From contig JAKQHT010000023.1 in the NCBI GenBank assembly GCA_029557895.1, positions 124,001 to 188,000 of the forward strand: a stretch of 64,000 nt of DNA. Direction: 5' to 3'. Of this stretch, positions 57,360-64,000 are shown piece after piece (position 1 is the first letter of the stretch; each line of letters starts with the position of its first letter). Position numbers and translations under genes: made by a program. The DNA is from Bacteroidota bacterium (lineage in GTDB: Bacteria; Bacteroidota; Bacteroidia; Flavobacteriales; Flavobacteriaceae). Under the pieces are notes generated by a model, which saw nothing but the letters and a program-made list of their open reading frames with translations, had not been told where the DNA came from and did no database searches.

Positions 57360-57392
57360 TATACAGAGGCAACGGTTGGTTGCTTCTGTATA
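57360..57392 (+). promoter_or_regulatory. Intercistronic hairpin between atpE and atpF
   Basis: A 14-base stem (57360-57373 with 57379-57392, one G-U pair) and a 5-base loop, starting 19 bases after the atpE stop. It lacks a T run, so it is not a typical terminator. It may stabilise the atpE end or attenuate transcription; the atp genes continue 38 bases later. Confidence 0.65.
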
Positions 57393-57430
57393 CTAAAAAT
57401 TTAAAATTAATTAGAAACACACAATAAGAA

Positions 57431-57925
57431 ATGGATTTAGTAACCCCCGGATTTGGACTGGTCTTTTGGACAATCATCACATTCTTGTGCTTGTTGTTCA
57501 TCTTGAGAAAATTTGCCTGGAAACCAATCCTTGGCGCCGTTGAAGATCGCGAAAATGGTATCAAAAGCGCTTTGGCATCTGCAGAAAACGCACGCAAGGA
57601 AATGGAAAACCTTAAGGCAGATAACGAACGCATCCTTAACGAAGCCCGTGCAGAGCGTGAAGCCATGCTGAAAGATGCCCGTGAGATCAAGAACAAAATG
57701 ATTTCTGACGCTAAAGATCAGGCGCAGGAACAAGCAAACAAAATGATAGAACAGGCACAGGCCGCCATCGAAAGCGAGAAAAAATCTGCAATGCTCGAAC
57801 TGAAAAAACAAGTGGCCGAAATCTCCATTGACATCGCAGAAAAAGTGGTGCGCGAAGAATTGTCCAACAAAGACAAACAACTGAAATTAGTTGAGTCCAT
57901 GTTGAGCGACGCTAAACTAAACTAA
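57431..57925 (+). CDS. atpF: ATP synthase F0 subunit b
   Basis: A 164-residue stator subunit: an N-terminal membrane helix (about 8-25, LVFWTIITFLCLLFIL), WKPILGAVEDRENGI, then a long charged coiled coil to the end. This matches bacterial subunit b. It is 90 bases after atpE, across the hairpin, and 5 bases before atpH. Only one b gene is present. Confidence 0.95.
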   Translation: MDLVTPGFGLVFWTIITFLCLLFILRKFAWKPILGAVEDRENGIKSALASAENARKEMENLKADNERILNEARAEREAMLKDAREIKNKMISDAKDQAQEQANKMIEQAQAAIESEKKSAMLELKKQVAEISIDIAEKVVREELSNKDKQLKLVESMLSDAKLN

Positions 57926-57930
57926 TACCA

Positions 57931-58467
57931 ATGGCACAAACCAGAGCAGCAATACGTTACGCAAAAGCGATTTTGGAATTGGCAAAGGAACATAAAGCCG
58001 ATGCATCGGTCAATGAAGACATGAAGCTCCTTTCAAGATCCATTGCGGAAAACAAAGACCTCAACGGGATGCTCCAAAGCCCCGTGATCCCAACGGCCAC
58101 AAAAAAAGCGGCATTGTTGGCGGTGTTTGGCAGCTTTAGCACCTGGAGTACCAATCTGGTCGATACGCTTATTCAAAACAAGCGAATCGATATTTTGGGT
58201 GAGGTTGCATCACAATACAACCGCCTTTATGACCAAGAGCACGGTACGCAGGTTGCAAAAGTAACCACAGCAGTACAGCTTAATGAAGATTTGAAAAAAA
58301 TGGTTTTGGCAAAAGTCAGGGAGCTGACCGGAAAAGAAGCCGAAATCAACAATGTGATAGACGAATCGATACTTGGAGGCTTTATCCTTCGTGTTGGCGA
58401 CCTTCAGTACGATGCGAGCATCTCCAATAAATTGAACAAACTTAAAAGAGAATTTACTATAAACTAA
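57931..58467 (+). CDS. atpH: ATP synthase F1 subunit delta
   Basis: A 178-residue stator protein linking F1 to subunit b. [16 protein letters not shown] at the N-terminus and the C-terminal [30 protein letters not shown] are delta/OSCP hallmarks. The length is normal. It lies between atpF and atpA, with 5 and 49 bases of spacing. Confidence 0.95.
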   Translation: MAQTRAAIRYAKAILELAKEHKADASVNEDMKLLSRSIAENKDLNGMLQSPVIPTATKKAALLAVFGSFSTWSTNLVDTLIQNKRIDILGEVASQYNRLYDQEHGTQVAKVTTAVQLNEDLKKMVLAKVRELTGKEAEINNVIDESILGGFILRVGDLQYDASISNKLNKLKREFTIN

Positions 58468-58516
58468 AGAGTTAAAGGCAGGGACAATCTTGCTGACATC
58501 TAAATATTTAAACGCA

Positions 58517-60097
58517 ATGGCAGAAGTAAAACCAGCTGAAATATCAGCAATCTTAAAACAACAATTGTCGGGCTTTGAAGCAAGCGCTTCATTGGACGAA
58601 GTGGGAACGGTGCTAACTGTTGGAGACGGTATTGCACGTGTTTACGGTCTATCAAACGTTCAGTACGGTGAGTTGGTTGAGTTCGAAGGCGGACTCGAAG
58701 GCATCGTTTTGAACCTTGAAGAAGATAACGTAGGTGCCGTATTGTTGGGACCTTCAAAAACCATCAAGGAAGGTTCAACAGTAAAACGTACCAACCGTAT
58801 CGCATCCCTAAAAGTTGGCGAAGAGATTGTAGGCCGTGTTGTTGACACATTAGGCACTCCAATTGACGGTAAAGGCCCAATCGGAGGCACATTATATGAT
58901 ATGCCATTGGAGCGCAAAGCACCGGGCGTTATCTTCCGTCAGCCCGTAACCGAGCCGTTGCAGACAGGGATCAAATCTATTGATGCCATGATTCCTGTGG
59001 GACGTGGACAACGCGAGTTGGTCATTGGTGACCGTCAAACCGGGAAGACAACCGTTTGTATCGATACCATCCTGAACCAAAAAGAGTTTTACGATGCAGG
59101 ACAACCTGTATATTGTATTTATGTTGCCGTTGGACAAAAAGCTTCAACAGTGGCGAATATAGCACAGACTTTGGAAGACAGAGGCGCAATGGCCTATACG
59201 GTAATTGTTGCCGCAAACGCTTCCGATCCTGCACCGATGCAAGTTTACGCACCATTTGCAGGTGCTGCGATAGGCGAATATTTTAGGGATACCGGCCGTC
59301 CGGCATTGATTATATTTGACGATTTGTCAAAACAAGCCGTAGCTTACCGTGAGGTATCCTTGTTGCTCCGTCGTCCACCGGGGCGTGAGGCTTATCCGGG
59401 CGACGTGTTCTACCTCCACTCCCGTTTGTTGGAGCGTTCTGCAAAAATCATCAATGACGATTCCATTGCAAAAGGCATGAACGACCTTCCTGAAGTTTTA
59501 AAACCGGTAGTTAAAGGCGGCGGTTCATTGACGGCATTGCCGATTATTGAAACACAGGCAGGTGACGTATCGGCATATATCCCGACCAACGTTATTTCCA
59601 TTACCGACGGACAGATTTTCTTGGACGGCGATTTGTTCAACTCTGGTGTACGCCCAGCGATCAACGTAGGTATTTCGGTATCGCGTGTTGGTGGTAACGC
59701 ACAGATCAAATCCATGAAAAAAGTTGCCGGAACCTTAAAATTGGACCAAGCACAATACCGGGAGTTAGAGGCATTTGCAAAGTTTGGATCTGACCTTGAC
59801 GCTTCTACACTGAACGTTATCGAAAAAGGAAAGCGCAACGTGGAGATCTTGAAACAAGCACAGAACGACCCATATACCGTTGAAGACCAAATTGCCATCA
59901 TTTATGCGGGTTCCAAAAACTTGTTGAGGGATGTTCCGGTAGAAAATGTTAAGGAATTTGAACGCGATTATTTGGAGTTTTTAAAGGCAAAACACAGCGA
60001 TGTGCTTTCTGCCTTAAAAGCAGGCAAATTGACCGACGAGCTGACCGACACGCTTTCAAACGTGGCCAAGGATTTATCGTCAAAATATAGAAAATAG
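58517..60097 (+). CDS. atpA: ATP synthase F1 subunit alpha
   Basis: A 526-residue nucleotide-binding subunit. The Walker A GDRQTGKT (171-178), [33 protein letters not shown] and the C-terminal [20 protein letters not shown] are typical. ATG 58517 gives the expected [10 protein letters not shown] start; an in-frame upstream TTG is disregarded. Subunits beta and epsilon (atpD, atpC) are not in the window, as usual for Bacteroidota, where they sit elsewhere. Confidence 0.98.
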   Translation: MAEVKPAEISAILKQQLSGFEASASLDEVGTVLTVGDGIARVYGLSNVQYGELVEFEGGLEGIVLNLEEDNVGAVLLGPSKTIKEGSTVKRTNRIASLKVGEEIVGRVVDTLGTPIDGKGPIGGTLYDMPLERKAPGVIFRQPVTEPLQTGIKSIDAMIPVGRGQRELVIGDRQTGKTTVCIDTILNQKEFYDAGQPVYCIYVAVGQKASTVANIAQTLEDRGAMAYTVIVAANASDPAPMQVYAPFAGAAIGEYFRDTGRPALIIFDDLSKQAVAYREVSLLLRRPPGREAYPGDVFYLHSRLLERSAKIINDDSIAKGMNDLPEVLKPVVKGGGSLTALPIIETQAGDVSAYIPTNVISITDGQIFLDGDLFNSGVRPAINVGISVSRVGGNAQIKSMKKVAGTLKLDQAQYRELEAFAKFGSDLDASTLNVIEKGKRNVEILKQAQNDPYTVEDQIAIIYAGSKNLLRDVPVENVKEFERDYLEFLKAKHSDVLSALKAGKLTDELTDTLSNVAKDLSSKYRK

Positions 60098-60102
60098 TTA
60101 AG

Positions 60103-60503
60103 AATTCGGAGTTAAGAGTTGAAGGTTGTTTTAGTGAATTAAGTTTATGTCAATGGAAAACAGCCCGATTCGAATCAAAAGTTTTCAATTTGCTGTTGAC
60201 ATTATTTGTTTACTGACAAACTGAAAGAGTAGAAGGATTTTGTGTTGGCAACCCAAATACCCAAGAGCAGAACAAGTATCGGGGCAAACACCAGAGAAGC
60301 TCAAAGGGCGGTAAGCACCAAAGATTTAAAAAATAAGTTTGGTATTGCACTAAAGGAAGCAGAAGAAACCAAATATTGGTTAGAATTGCTCGAAACAACC
60401 GGATGAAAAGTACCAAAAGAAATGAAAGAAAAGCGTGAGGAGTTAATACGGATTTTAGTAGCAATCATCAAAAACTCATAACTCATAACTCATAACTTGA
60501 ATT
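60103..60503. mobile_element. Decayed inverted-repeat element between atpA and atpG
   Basis: A 401-base insert bounded by imperfect inverted repeats. The left end 60103-60120 reads AATTCGGAGTTAAGAGTT; the reverse complement of the right end 60487-60503 reads AATTCAAGTTATGAGTT. TAACTCA-type repeats (three copies) lie next to the right end. It encloses a broken four-helix-bundle gene. The right end stops directly before the atpG ATG, so the atpG translation region is made of element sequence. It was probably mobilised by a transposase in trans; that is inference. Confidence 0.6.
60147..60481 (+). pseudogene. Four-helix-bundle protein (S23/IVP-like) pseudogene
   Basis: Translation shows the family's sequence in two broken parts. 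The first frame (ATG 60147, MSMENSPIRIKSFQFAVDII) stops at TGA 60222-60224. After a frameshift come KDFVLATQIPKSRTSIGANT, REAQRAVSTKDLKNKFGIAL and ETKYWLELLETT, then TGA 60404-60406, and VPKEMKEKREELIRILVAII to TAA 60479-60481. This matches the 23S rRNA-intervening-sequence protein family (PF05635), normally about 120 residues. At least one frameshift and two nonsense codons make it non-functional. Confidence 0.85.
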
Positions 60504-61364
60504 ATGGCAAACTTAAAAGAAATACGCAACAGGATAGCTTCGGTTTCTTCAACGATGCAGATTACCAGCGCTATGAAGATGGTGTCTGCCGCAAAATTGA
60601 AGAAAGCCCAAGACGCCATTACGGCGATGCGACCGTATGCTGACAAGCTAACGGAGCTATTGCAGAATTTGAGTGCAACTTTGGATGCCGATTCCGGAAG
60701 CAAATTTGCCGAACAAAGAGCTCAAAACAAGGTACTCATCGTTGTCATCACTTCTAACAGAGGTCTGGCCGGAGCGTTCAATTCTAATATCATCAAGCAG
60801 GTAAACAGCCTTGTCAACGGTGCTTACGTCAACCAGCAAGTTTCCATTTTGGCAATCGGCAAAAAGGGTTATGATGCCTTTAAAAAAACCAATGACGTTA
60901 TTGCAAACAAAAGTGAGGTGTTTGACAACCTTACCTTTGACAATGTCGCTGCTATAGCCGAATTGTTGATGGATCGGTTTTTGACAAACAAAGCAGACAA
61001 GATTGTGCTGGTTTACAACAAATTCAAGAATGCCGCCACACAAGAGATCATTACCGAACAATTCTTGCCGATCGTTCCGATAGAAACCGGGGCCAAGGGC
61101 AATGCCGATTATATTTTTGAGCCCGGCAAAGCCGAAATCGTTGAGCAATTGATCCCAAAATCGCTAAAAACACAGCTTTACAAAGCAGTAAGGGATTCAT
61201 TTGCAAGCGAGCACGGTGCACGTATGACCGCCATGCACAAAGCGACCGATAACGCTACGGAACTGCGCGACCAGTTAAAACTGACTTACAACAAAGCCCG
61301 CCAAGCGGCCATTACCAACGAAATCCTTGAAATCGTTGGCGGCGCCGAGGCATTGAACAGCTAA
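60504..61364 (+). CDS. atpG: ATP synthase F1 subunit gamma
   Basis: A 286-residue central-stalk subunit. The N-terminal MANLKEIRNRIASVSSTMQITSAMKMVSAAKLKKAQ and the C-terminal SEHGARMTAMHKATDNATEL with YNKARQAAITNEILEIVGGAEAL are gamma signatures. The length is normal. It is separated from atpA by the decayed element (406 bases), unlike the usual close spacing. Its last codons and stop lie in a 20-base tandem duplication. Confidence 0.97.
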   Translation: MANLKEIRNRIASVSSTMQITSAMKMVSAAKLKKAQDAITAMRPYADKLTELLQNLSATLDADSGSKFAEQRAQNKVLIVVITSNRGLAGAFNSNIIKQVNSLVNGAYVNQQVSILAIGKKGYDAFKKTNDVIANKSEVFDNLTFDNVAAIAELLMDRFLTNKADKIVLVYNKFKNAATQEIITEQFLPIVPIETGAKGNADYIFEPGKAEIVEQLIPKSLKTQLYKAVRDSFASEHGARMTAMHKATDNATELRDQLKLTYNKARQAAITNEILEIVGGAEALNS

Positions 61365-61390
61365 TAAAAACATTGAACAGCTAATAAAAA
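61351..61390 (+). repeat. 20-base perfect tandem duplication at the atpG end
   Basis: Bases 61351-61370 and 61371-61390 are identical (cattgaacagctaataaaaa). The first copy contains the final codons (ALNS) and the TAA of atpG; the second is outside the gene. The copies match exactly, so it is a recent duplication or an assembly feature. It does not alter the protein. Confidence 0.85.
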
Positions 61391-61406
61391 CAGTATGCTA
61401 TTCTGA

Positions 61407-61433
61407 CCCCGATTGAAAGATCGGGGTTTTTTT
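61407..61433 (+). terminator. Rho-independent terminator of the atp operon
   Basis: A perfect 7-base stem CCCCGAT/ATCGGGG (61407-61413, 61420-61426), a 6-base loop and seven T (61427-61433). It lies 43 bases after the atpG stop and ends the atpB-G transcript. Confidence 0.9.
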
Positions 61434-61682
61434 GTACTGGGAGATCAGCTTGTTCCAAACGGTGGTTTTTGATGCCATCAATCCTTCTGAAAATCGATTG
61501 CGATGTGTGATAGATTTGGATAATGCGTTTACCATATCCTTTAAAAAAGGAAAACCTGTACACCCAACGTCATTATTCACTATTTTTAGGACAGCATCCA
61601 GTGGCAAGACTCAATCCAACCAAAACGTTGACACTGCAAACACTTTACCTACATTCAATAACTTTACAAAAAATAAAACGCT

Positions 61683-62294
61683 ATGAAAAAGATATTTTAC
61701 TGTTTTTTGATTTCATTTCCTTTTTTGGGTATGTCACAGATACGTGAAAAAGGAGATATTGAATTTGCTCCAATAATAGGATATAGTGCTTCTTATCACC
61801 TTCATTCTGTTGTATTAAGTGCACCGCCTATTTCGGGAGTTCAATTTGGATTATATGGAGATTACTTTTTAAACGACAGGTGGAGCATTCGTTCAGGTTT
61901 GTTATATCAGCATATGGGTACAGAAAAAATTTATTTTGCATTTTTCAACAGTGATTATTCTGAAACGACAAATTATATAACCTTGCCTATGACTATGAAT
62001 TTACATTTTGGAAGTACAAGAAAATGGTATTTAAATTACGGAGTAAGTATAGGAACTTTGATAGGAGCAAAGGCAGATTATTATGATGGCAGCGGGTATG
62101 TTGACATAAAAGATATTGTCTACACTTTTCAAGTAGGGATAAATGGAGGAATAGGATATAAATTTGAGATTTCGCCAAAATTCAGTATTGCTATTGAAAA
62201 TGCAAATATGTGGGGACTGACAAAAACTACTAAAGAAAAAAAGGGCAATAATTTTTATATGAGTTTTAATGTTGGAGGTATCTTTAAATTATAA
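61683..62294 (+). CDS. Outer membrane beta-barrel protein
   Basis: A 203-residue protein with a signal peptide (about 1-18, MKKIFYCFLISFPFLGMSQ) and alternating hydrophobic/aromatic strands (GVQFGLYGDYFLNDRWSIRSGLLYQHMG, TLPMTMNLHFGSTRKWYLNYGV, and the terminal NFYMSFNVGGIFKL ending with Leu). This is the pattern of a small porin-like barrel (PF13568-like). No ligand is indicated. It is markedly AT-rich compared with the atp genes, which suggests transfer or relaxed selection. It follows the terminator by about 250 bases and probably has its own promoter. Confidence 0.75.
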   Translation: MKKIFYCFLISFPFLGMSQIREKGDIEFAPIIGYSASYHLHSVVLSAPPISGVQFGLYGDYFLNDRWSIRSGLLYQHMGTEKIYFAFFNSDYSETTNYITLPMTMNLHFGSTRKWYLNYGVSIGTLIGAKADYYDGSGYVDIKDIVYTFQVGINGGIGYKFEISPKFSIAIENANMWGLTKTTKEKKGNNFYMSFNVGGIFKL

Positions 62295-62450
62295 AGCCCA
62301 ATTTGCAAATTTGAAAGCGTGGAAGTATATATTGGTCATCCAAGATGAAAATAAAACAAAAAATACCTCGCCATTATTGAATGGTATGTGCTTGCTCTAA
62401 ATTTGATCTATAGTTTTTGTCTCCATCAAATATTGAGTTGTAGAGAGCTT

Positions 62451-62488
62451 AAAAAATCGGACGAAACGCGCAAAAAATCGGACGAAAC
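62451..62488 (+). repeat. Tandem 17-base repeat, possible operator
   Basis: AAAAAATCGGACGAAAC occurs at 62451-62467 and again at 62472-62488, a 21-base period (two helical turns). It lies 33 bases upstream of the TTG box at 62522. Position and spacing suit a dimeric activator or response-regulator site; no regulator is identified. Confidence 0.55.
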
Positions 62489-62521
62489 AATGTATTTTGT
62501 CGAAAAACTCTAAATTTTAAG

Positions 62522-62550
62522 TTGTCGGCTCAATTTTTTTTCTACATTTG
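62522..62550 (+). promoter_or_regulatory. Promoter of the secreted protein gene at 62577
   Basis: TTG at 62522-62524, an 18-base spacer and TACATTTG at 62543-62550, close to the Bacteroidota consensus. The predicted start is about 20 bases before the ATG. Confidence 0.65.
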
Positions 62551-62576
62551 AAGTCCAAATCTTAACCCAATATCCG

Positions 62577-63107
62577 ATGAACCTACTTAAAACGGCTTTC
62601 TGTGCCACCGCTTTCTGCATTGTTTTTTTTGGCAGTGCCTCTGCCCAGTCCCAATCGGGGCCAAACGCATCCGCTCCATTTCAGAAGCATACGGTTTTTA
62701 AACTAAATGAAGTGAATTTTCAAGAATGGTATGCAGGCATACACGTTGGCGGCACCGGTATCAATGTGTTTTTGCCAAACGTTACCAATGATGAAAATGT
62801 AGTGCTCGAAAATGTATATTTCAGGAACCTCAAGGGAAAATTGGTGAAAAGCAAAGGCATGTACAGCGCCGTTATGAAAAACAGCAACAAAGACTACACT
62901 TGGGAATATCCCGAAAAACCTGCCGATTACCCATTTGACCTAAACCCCGATGAGTGTGTCATCAGTTACAAAGAAAATGGCACGACAAAATATGTAAAGA
63001 TTTCCAACTTGAACGAAAAGGCAGGTACTTATTATGAAAACGGCCCACCTTCTATATATGATCGTTTGGGCGATAGTTCTTTGGCCACTCTGGACGACCA
63101 AGAATAA
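62577..63107 (+). CDS. Secreted protein of unknown function
   Basis: A 176-residue protein with an N-terminal signal peptide ending about ASAQ (residue 24). The mature part has GIHVGGTGINVFLP followed by NVVLENVYFRNLKGKLVKS and an acidic C-terminus (GDSSLATLDDQE); it looks beta-rich. There is no lipobox and no C-terminal T9SS sorting domain. It has its own promoter, an upstream tandem repeat and its own terminator, so it is a single-gene unit. I do not recognise the family. Confidence 0.8.
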   Translation: MNLLKTAFCATAFCIVFFGSASAQSQSGPNASAPFQKHTVFKLNEVNFQEWYAGIHVGGTGINVFLPNVTNDENVVLENVYFRNLKGKLVKSKGMYSAVMKNSNKDYTWEYPEKPADYPFDLNPDECVISYKENGTTKYVKISNLNEKAGTYYENGPPSIYDRLGDSSLATLDDQE

Positions 63108-63131
63108 TACTTATGTACATATAAAATTTAC

Positions 63132-63157
63132 GCCTTGCAACTTGCAAGGCTTTTTTT
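63132..63157 (+). terminator. Rho-independent terminator
   Basis: GCCTTGCA (63132-63139) pairs with TGCAAGGC (63143-63150) over a 3-base loop, then seven T. It lies 24 bases after the gene ending at 63107. Confidence 0.9.
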
Positions 63158-63417
63158 ATTGACGTCTTTTTGTATTAGAGATTTTGTGATACACGACAAA
63201 AAGTATGACAGATGTTTTTTATGTTATTGACACCCAACACGATATCAAAAATATATAATTTTGATGGGCCCTGGTGTAAAGCAGAAGATTTTGATGTGTG
63301 CCAAAATGAGTGGTACCATAGGATTAACACAAGCAATAGTACACGAAGGCAAGTGAACGAAAACCAATATTGCAAATAGGAACATAATACTGTACATTAG
63401 CATTTCAAACGGCAAAC

Positions 63418-64000
63418 TTGGGCACTTTAAAAACCTTCTTTAAGGACACTTTTATTTACGGTCTGGCTACGGTTCTTCCGAGGCTAATGAATTTTGTTTT
63501 GGTACCGCTACATACAGAAAAACTTGCCACAACAAGCTATTCTGACAATACCACTTTTTATATCTATGCCGCATTTTTCAATGTGTTGCTTACCTATGGC
63601 ATGGAAACAGCATTTTTTAGGTTTTTCAGCACCGGTGATGACAAGGGCAAGGTATTCTCTACAACTTTGTTAAGCCTCACGGTTTCGTCTTTGGTGTTCT
63701 TGGTGCTGGTTTTGGGGTTCAATGCGCCACTTGCCGAGTTTGTGGGGTTAAGAAAAGACTATTTCAACCTCCTTATAGGCGTTTTGGTGCTCGATGCCTT
63801 GGTGGTGGCACCATTTGCATATTTGCGGGCAACGGGCCGTCCTATAAAATTCACGGCCATAAAATTGGCAAACGTAGCCATCTGTGTAATCCTCAATTTT
63901 TTCTTTCTTTGGGCCATTCCCTATTTTGGGCTCAATTTCCCCGGATATGATACTGACGATTTGGTACAGTACATCTTTATTGCCAACCTGGCCGCAAGCA
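63418..64000 (+). CDS. Polysaccharide flippase-like protein, 3' end outside window
   Basis: An open frame of 194 codons from TTG 63418 to the window edge. It reads LGTLKTFFKDTFIYGLATVL then PRLMNFVLVPLHTEKL, and continues through hydrophobic helices (FYIYAAFFNVLLTYGMETAF and SLTVSSLVFLVLVLGFNAPL), the MurJ/Wzx-like (MATE superfamily) polysaccharide-export pattern. A TACATTAG box (63393-63400) with TTG 20 bases upstream may be its promoter. It is separate from the Wzx of the main locus at 20582. The TTG start is tentative, and the 260 bases before it hold nothing else supported. Confidence 0.75.
   Translation, partial: MGTLKTFFKDTFIYGLATVLPRLMNFVLVPLHTEKLATTSYSDNTTFYIYAAFFNVLLTYGMETAFFRFFSTGDDKGKVFSTTLLSLTVSSLVFLVLVLGFNAPLAEFVGLRKDYFNLLIGVLVLDALVVAPFAYLRATGRPIKFTAIKLANVAICVILNFFFLWAIPYFGLNFPGYDTDDLVQYIFIANLAAS

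Noticed and set aside
60465-60498. TAACTCA short repeats as a CRISPR-like array
   Set aside because: Only three 7-base copies in direct succession without spacers; they belong to the end of the decayed element.
61398-61607. Minus-strand 69-codon ORF between atpG and the beta-barrel gene
   Set aside because: It runs through the terminator hairpin, starts with TTG and has a competing ORF on the other strand; no family pattern.
63175-63375. Minus-strand 66-codon hydrophobic ORF
   Set aside because: A chance reading in AT-rich DNA, opposite the upstream region of the flippase gene and without any supporting signal.

Overview
The window comes from a member of the Bacteroidota, most likely a marine-type Flavobacteriaceae. 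Evidence: Bacteroidota-type promoters (TTG/TTTG, about 19 bases, TAnnTTTG), few visible Shine-Dalgarno sequences, a SprE/PorW-like type IX secretion lipoprotein, a bactofilin next to the F0F1 ATP synthase operon, and several flavobacterial conserved families (DUF4254-, DUF5687-, DUF6341-, DUF6427- and DUF6909-like; these names are from memory). No rRNA, tRNA or CRISPR array was seen.

Layout. 1-560: the tail of an unknown gene, a tiny two-helix membrane ORF and an inverted-repeat element with an 11-G run. 573-4967: tatA, an M23 peptidase, a GH3-family adenylating enzyme and a large conserved protein with a nucleosidase-like C-terminus. 4981-37574: a surface polysaccharide locus of about 33 kb. 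It encodes a Wzz-like protein, dTDP-rhamnose (rfbBACD), GDP-fucose (gmd, fcl), sulfate activation to PAPS (cysQ, a DUF2061 protein, cysC, cysD, cysN), a lipoprotein, a nonulosonic-acid-like branch (PseB-, PseF-, SDR-, NeuB- and GNAT-like), Wzx, glycosyltransferases, three polymerase/ligase-like membrane proteins, UDP-glucuronate and UDP-xylose synthesis (ugd, uxs) and a WcaJ-like initiating transferase. A convergent minus-strand group (GT4, wecB, CapK-like ligase) closes it. 37964-47036: purD, two small conserved membrane-protein genes and upp, with a GH2 beta-galactosidase and a GH29 alpha-fucosidase lying between them. 47113-52186: a DUF4254 protein, a GT9 transferase, a PaaE-like reductase and an ABC exporter pair. 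52332-61364: sprE, a bactofilin gene, atpZ, an AtpI-like gene and atpB-E-F-H-A-G, with a decayed four-helix-bundle element between atpA and atpG. 61407-64000: a terminator, a beta-barrel protein, an unknown secreted protein behind tandem upstream repeats, and the start of a second flippase gene.

How it works together. The polysaccharide locus appears to supply rhamnose, fucose, glucuronate, xylose, ManNAc, a nonulosonate and activated sulfate for an acidic, probably sulfated, Wzx/Wzy-type glycan. No sulfotransferase, Wza-type exporter or tyrosine kinase is in the window. The least conventional parts are the PAPS module with its DUF2061 and lipoprotein neighbours, the nonulosonate set with an SDR but no aminotransferase or UDP-sugar hydrolase, and the relic element inside the ATP synthase operon.
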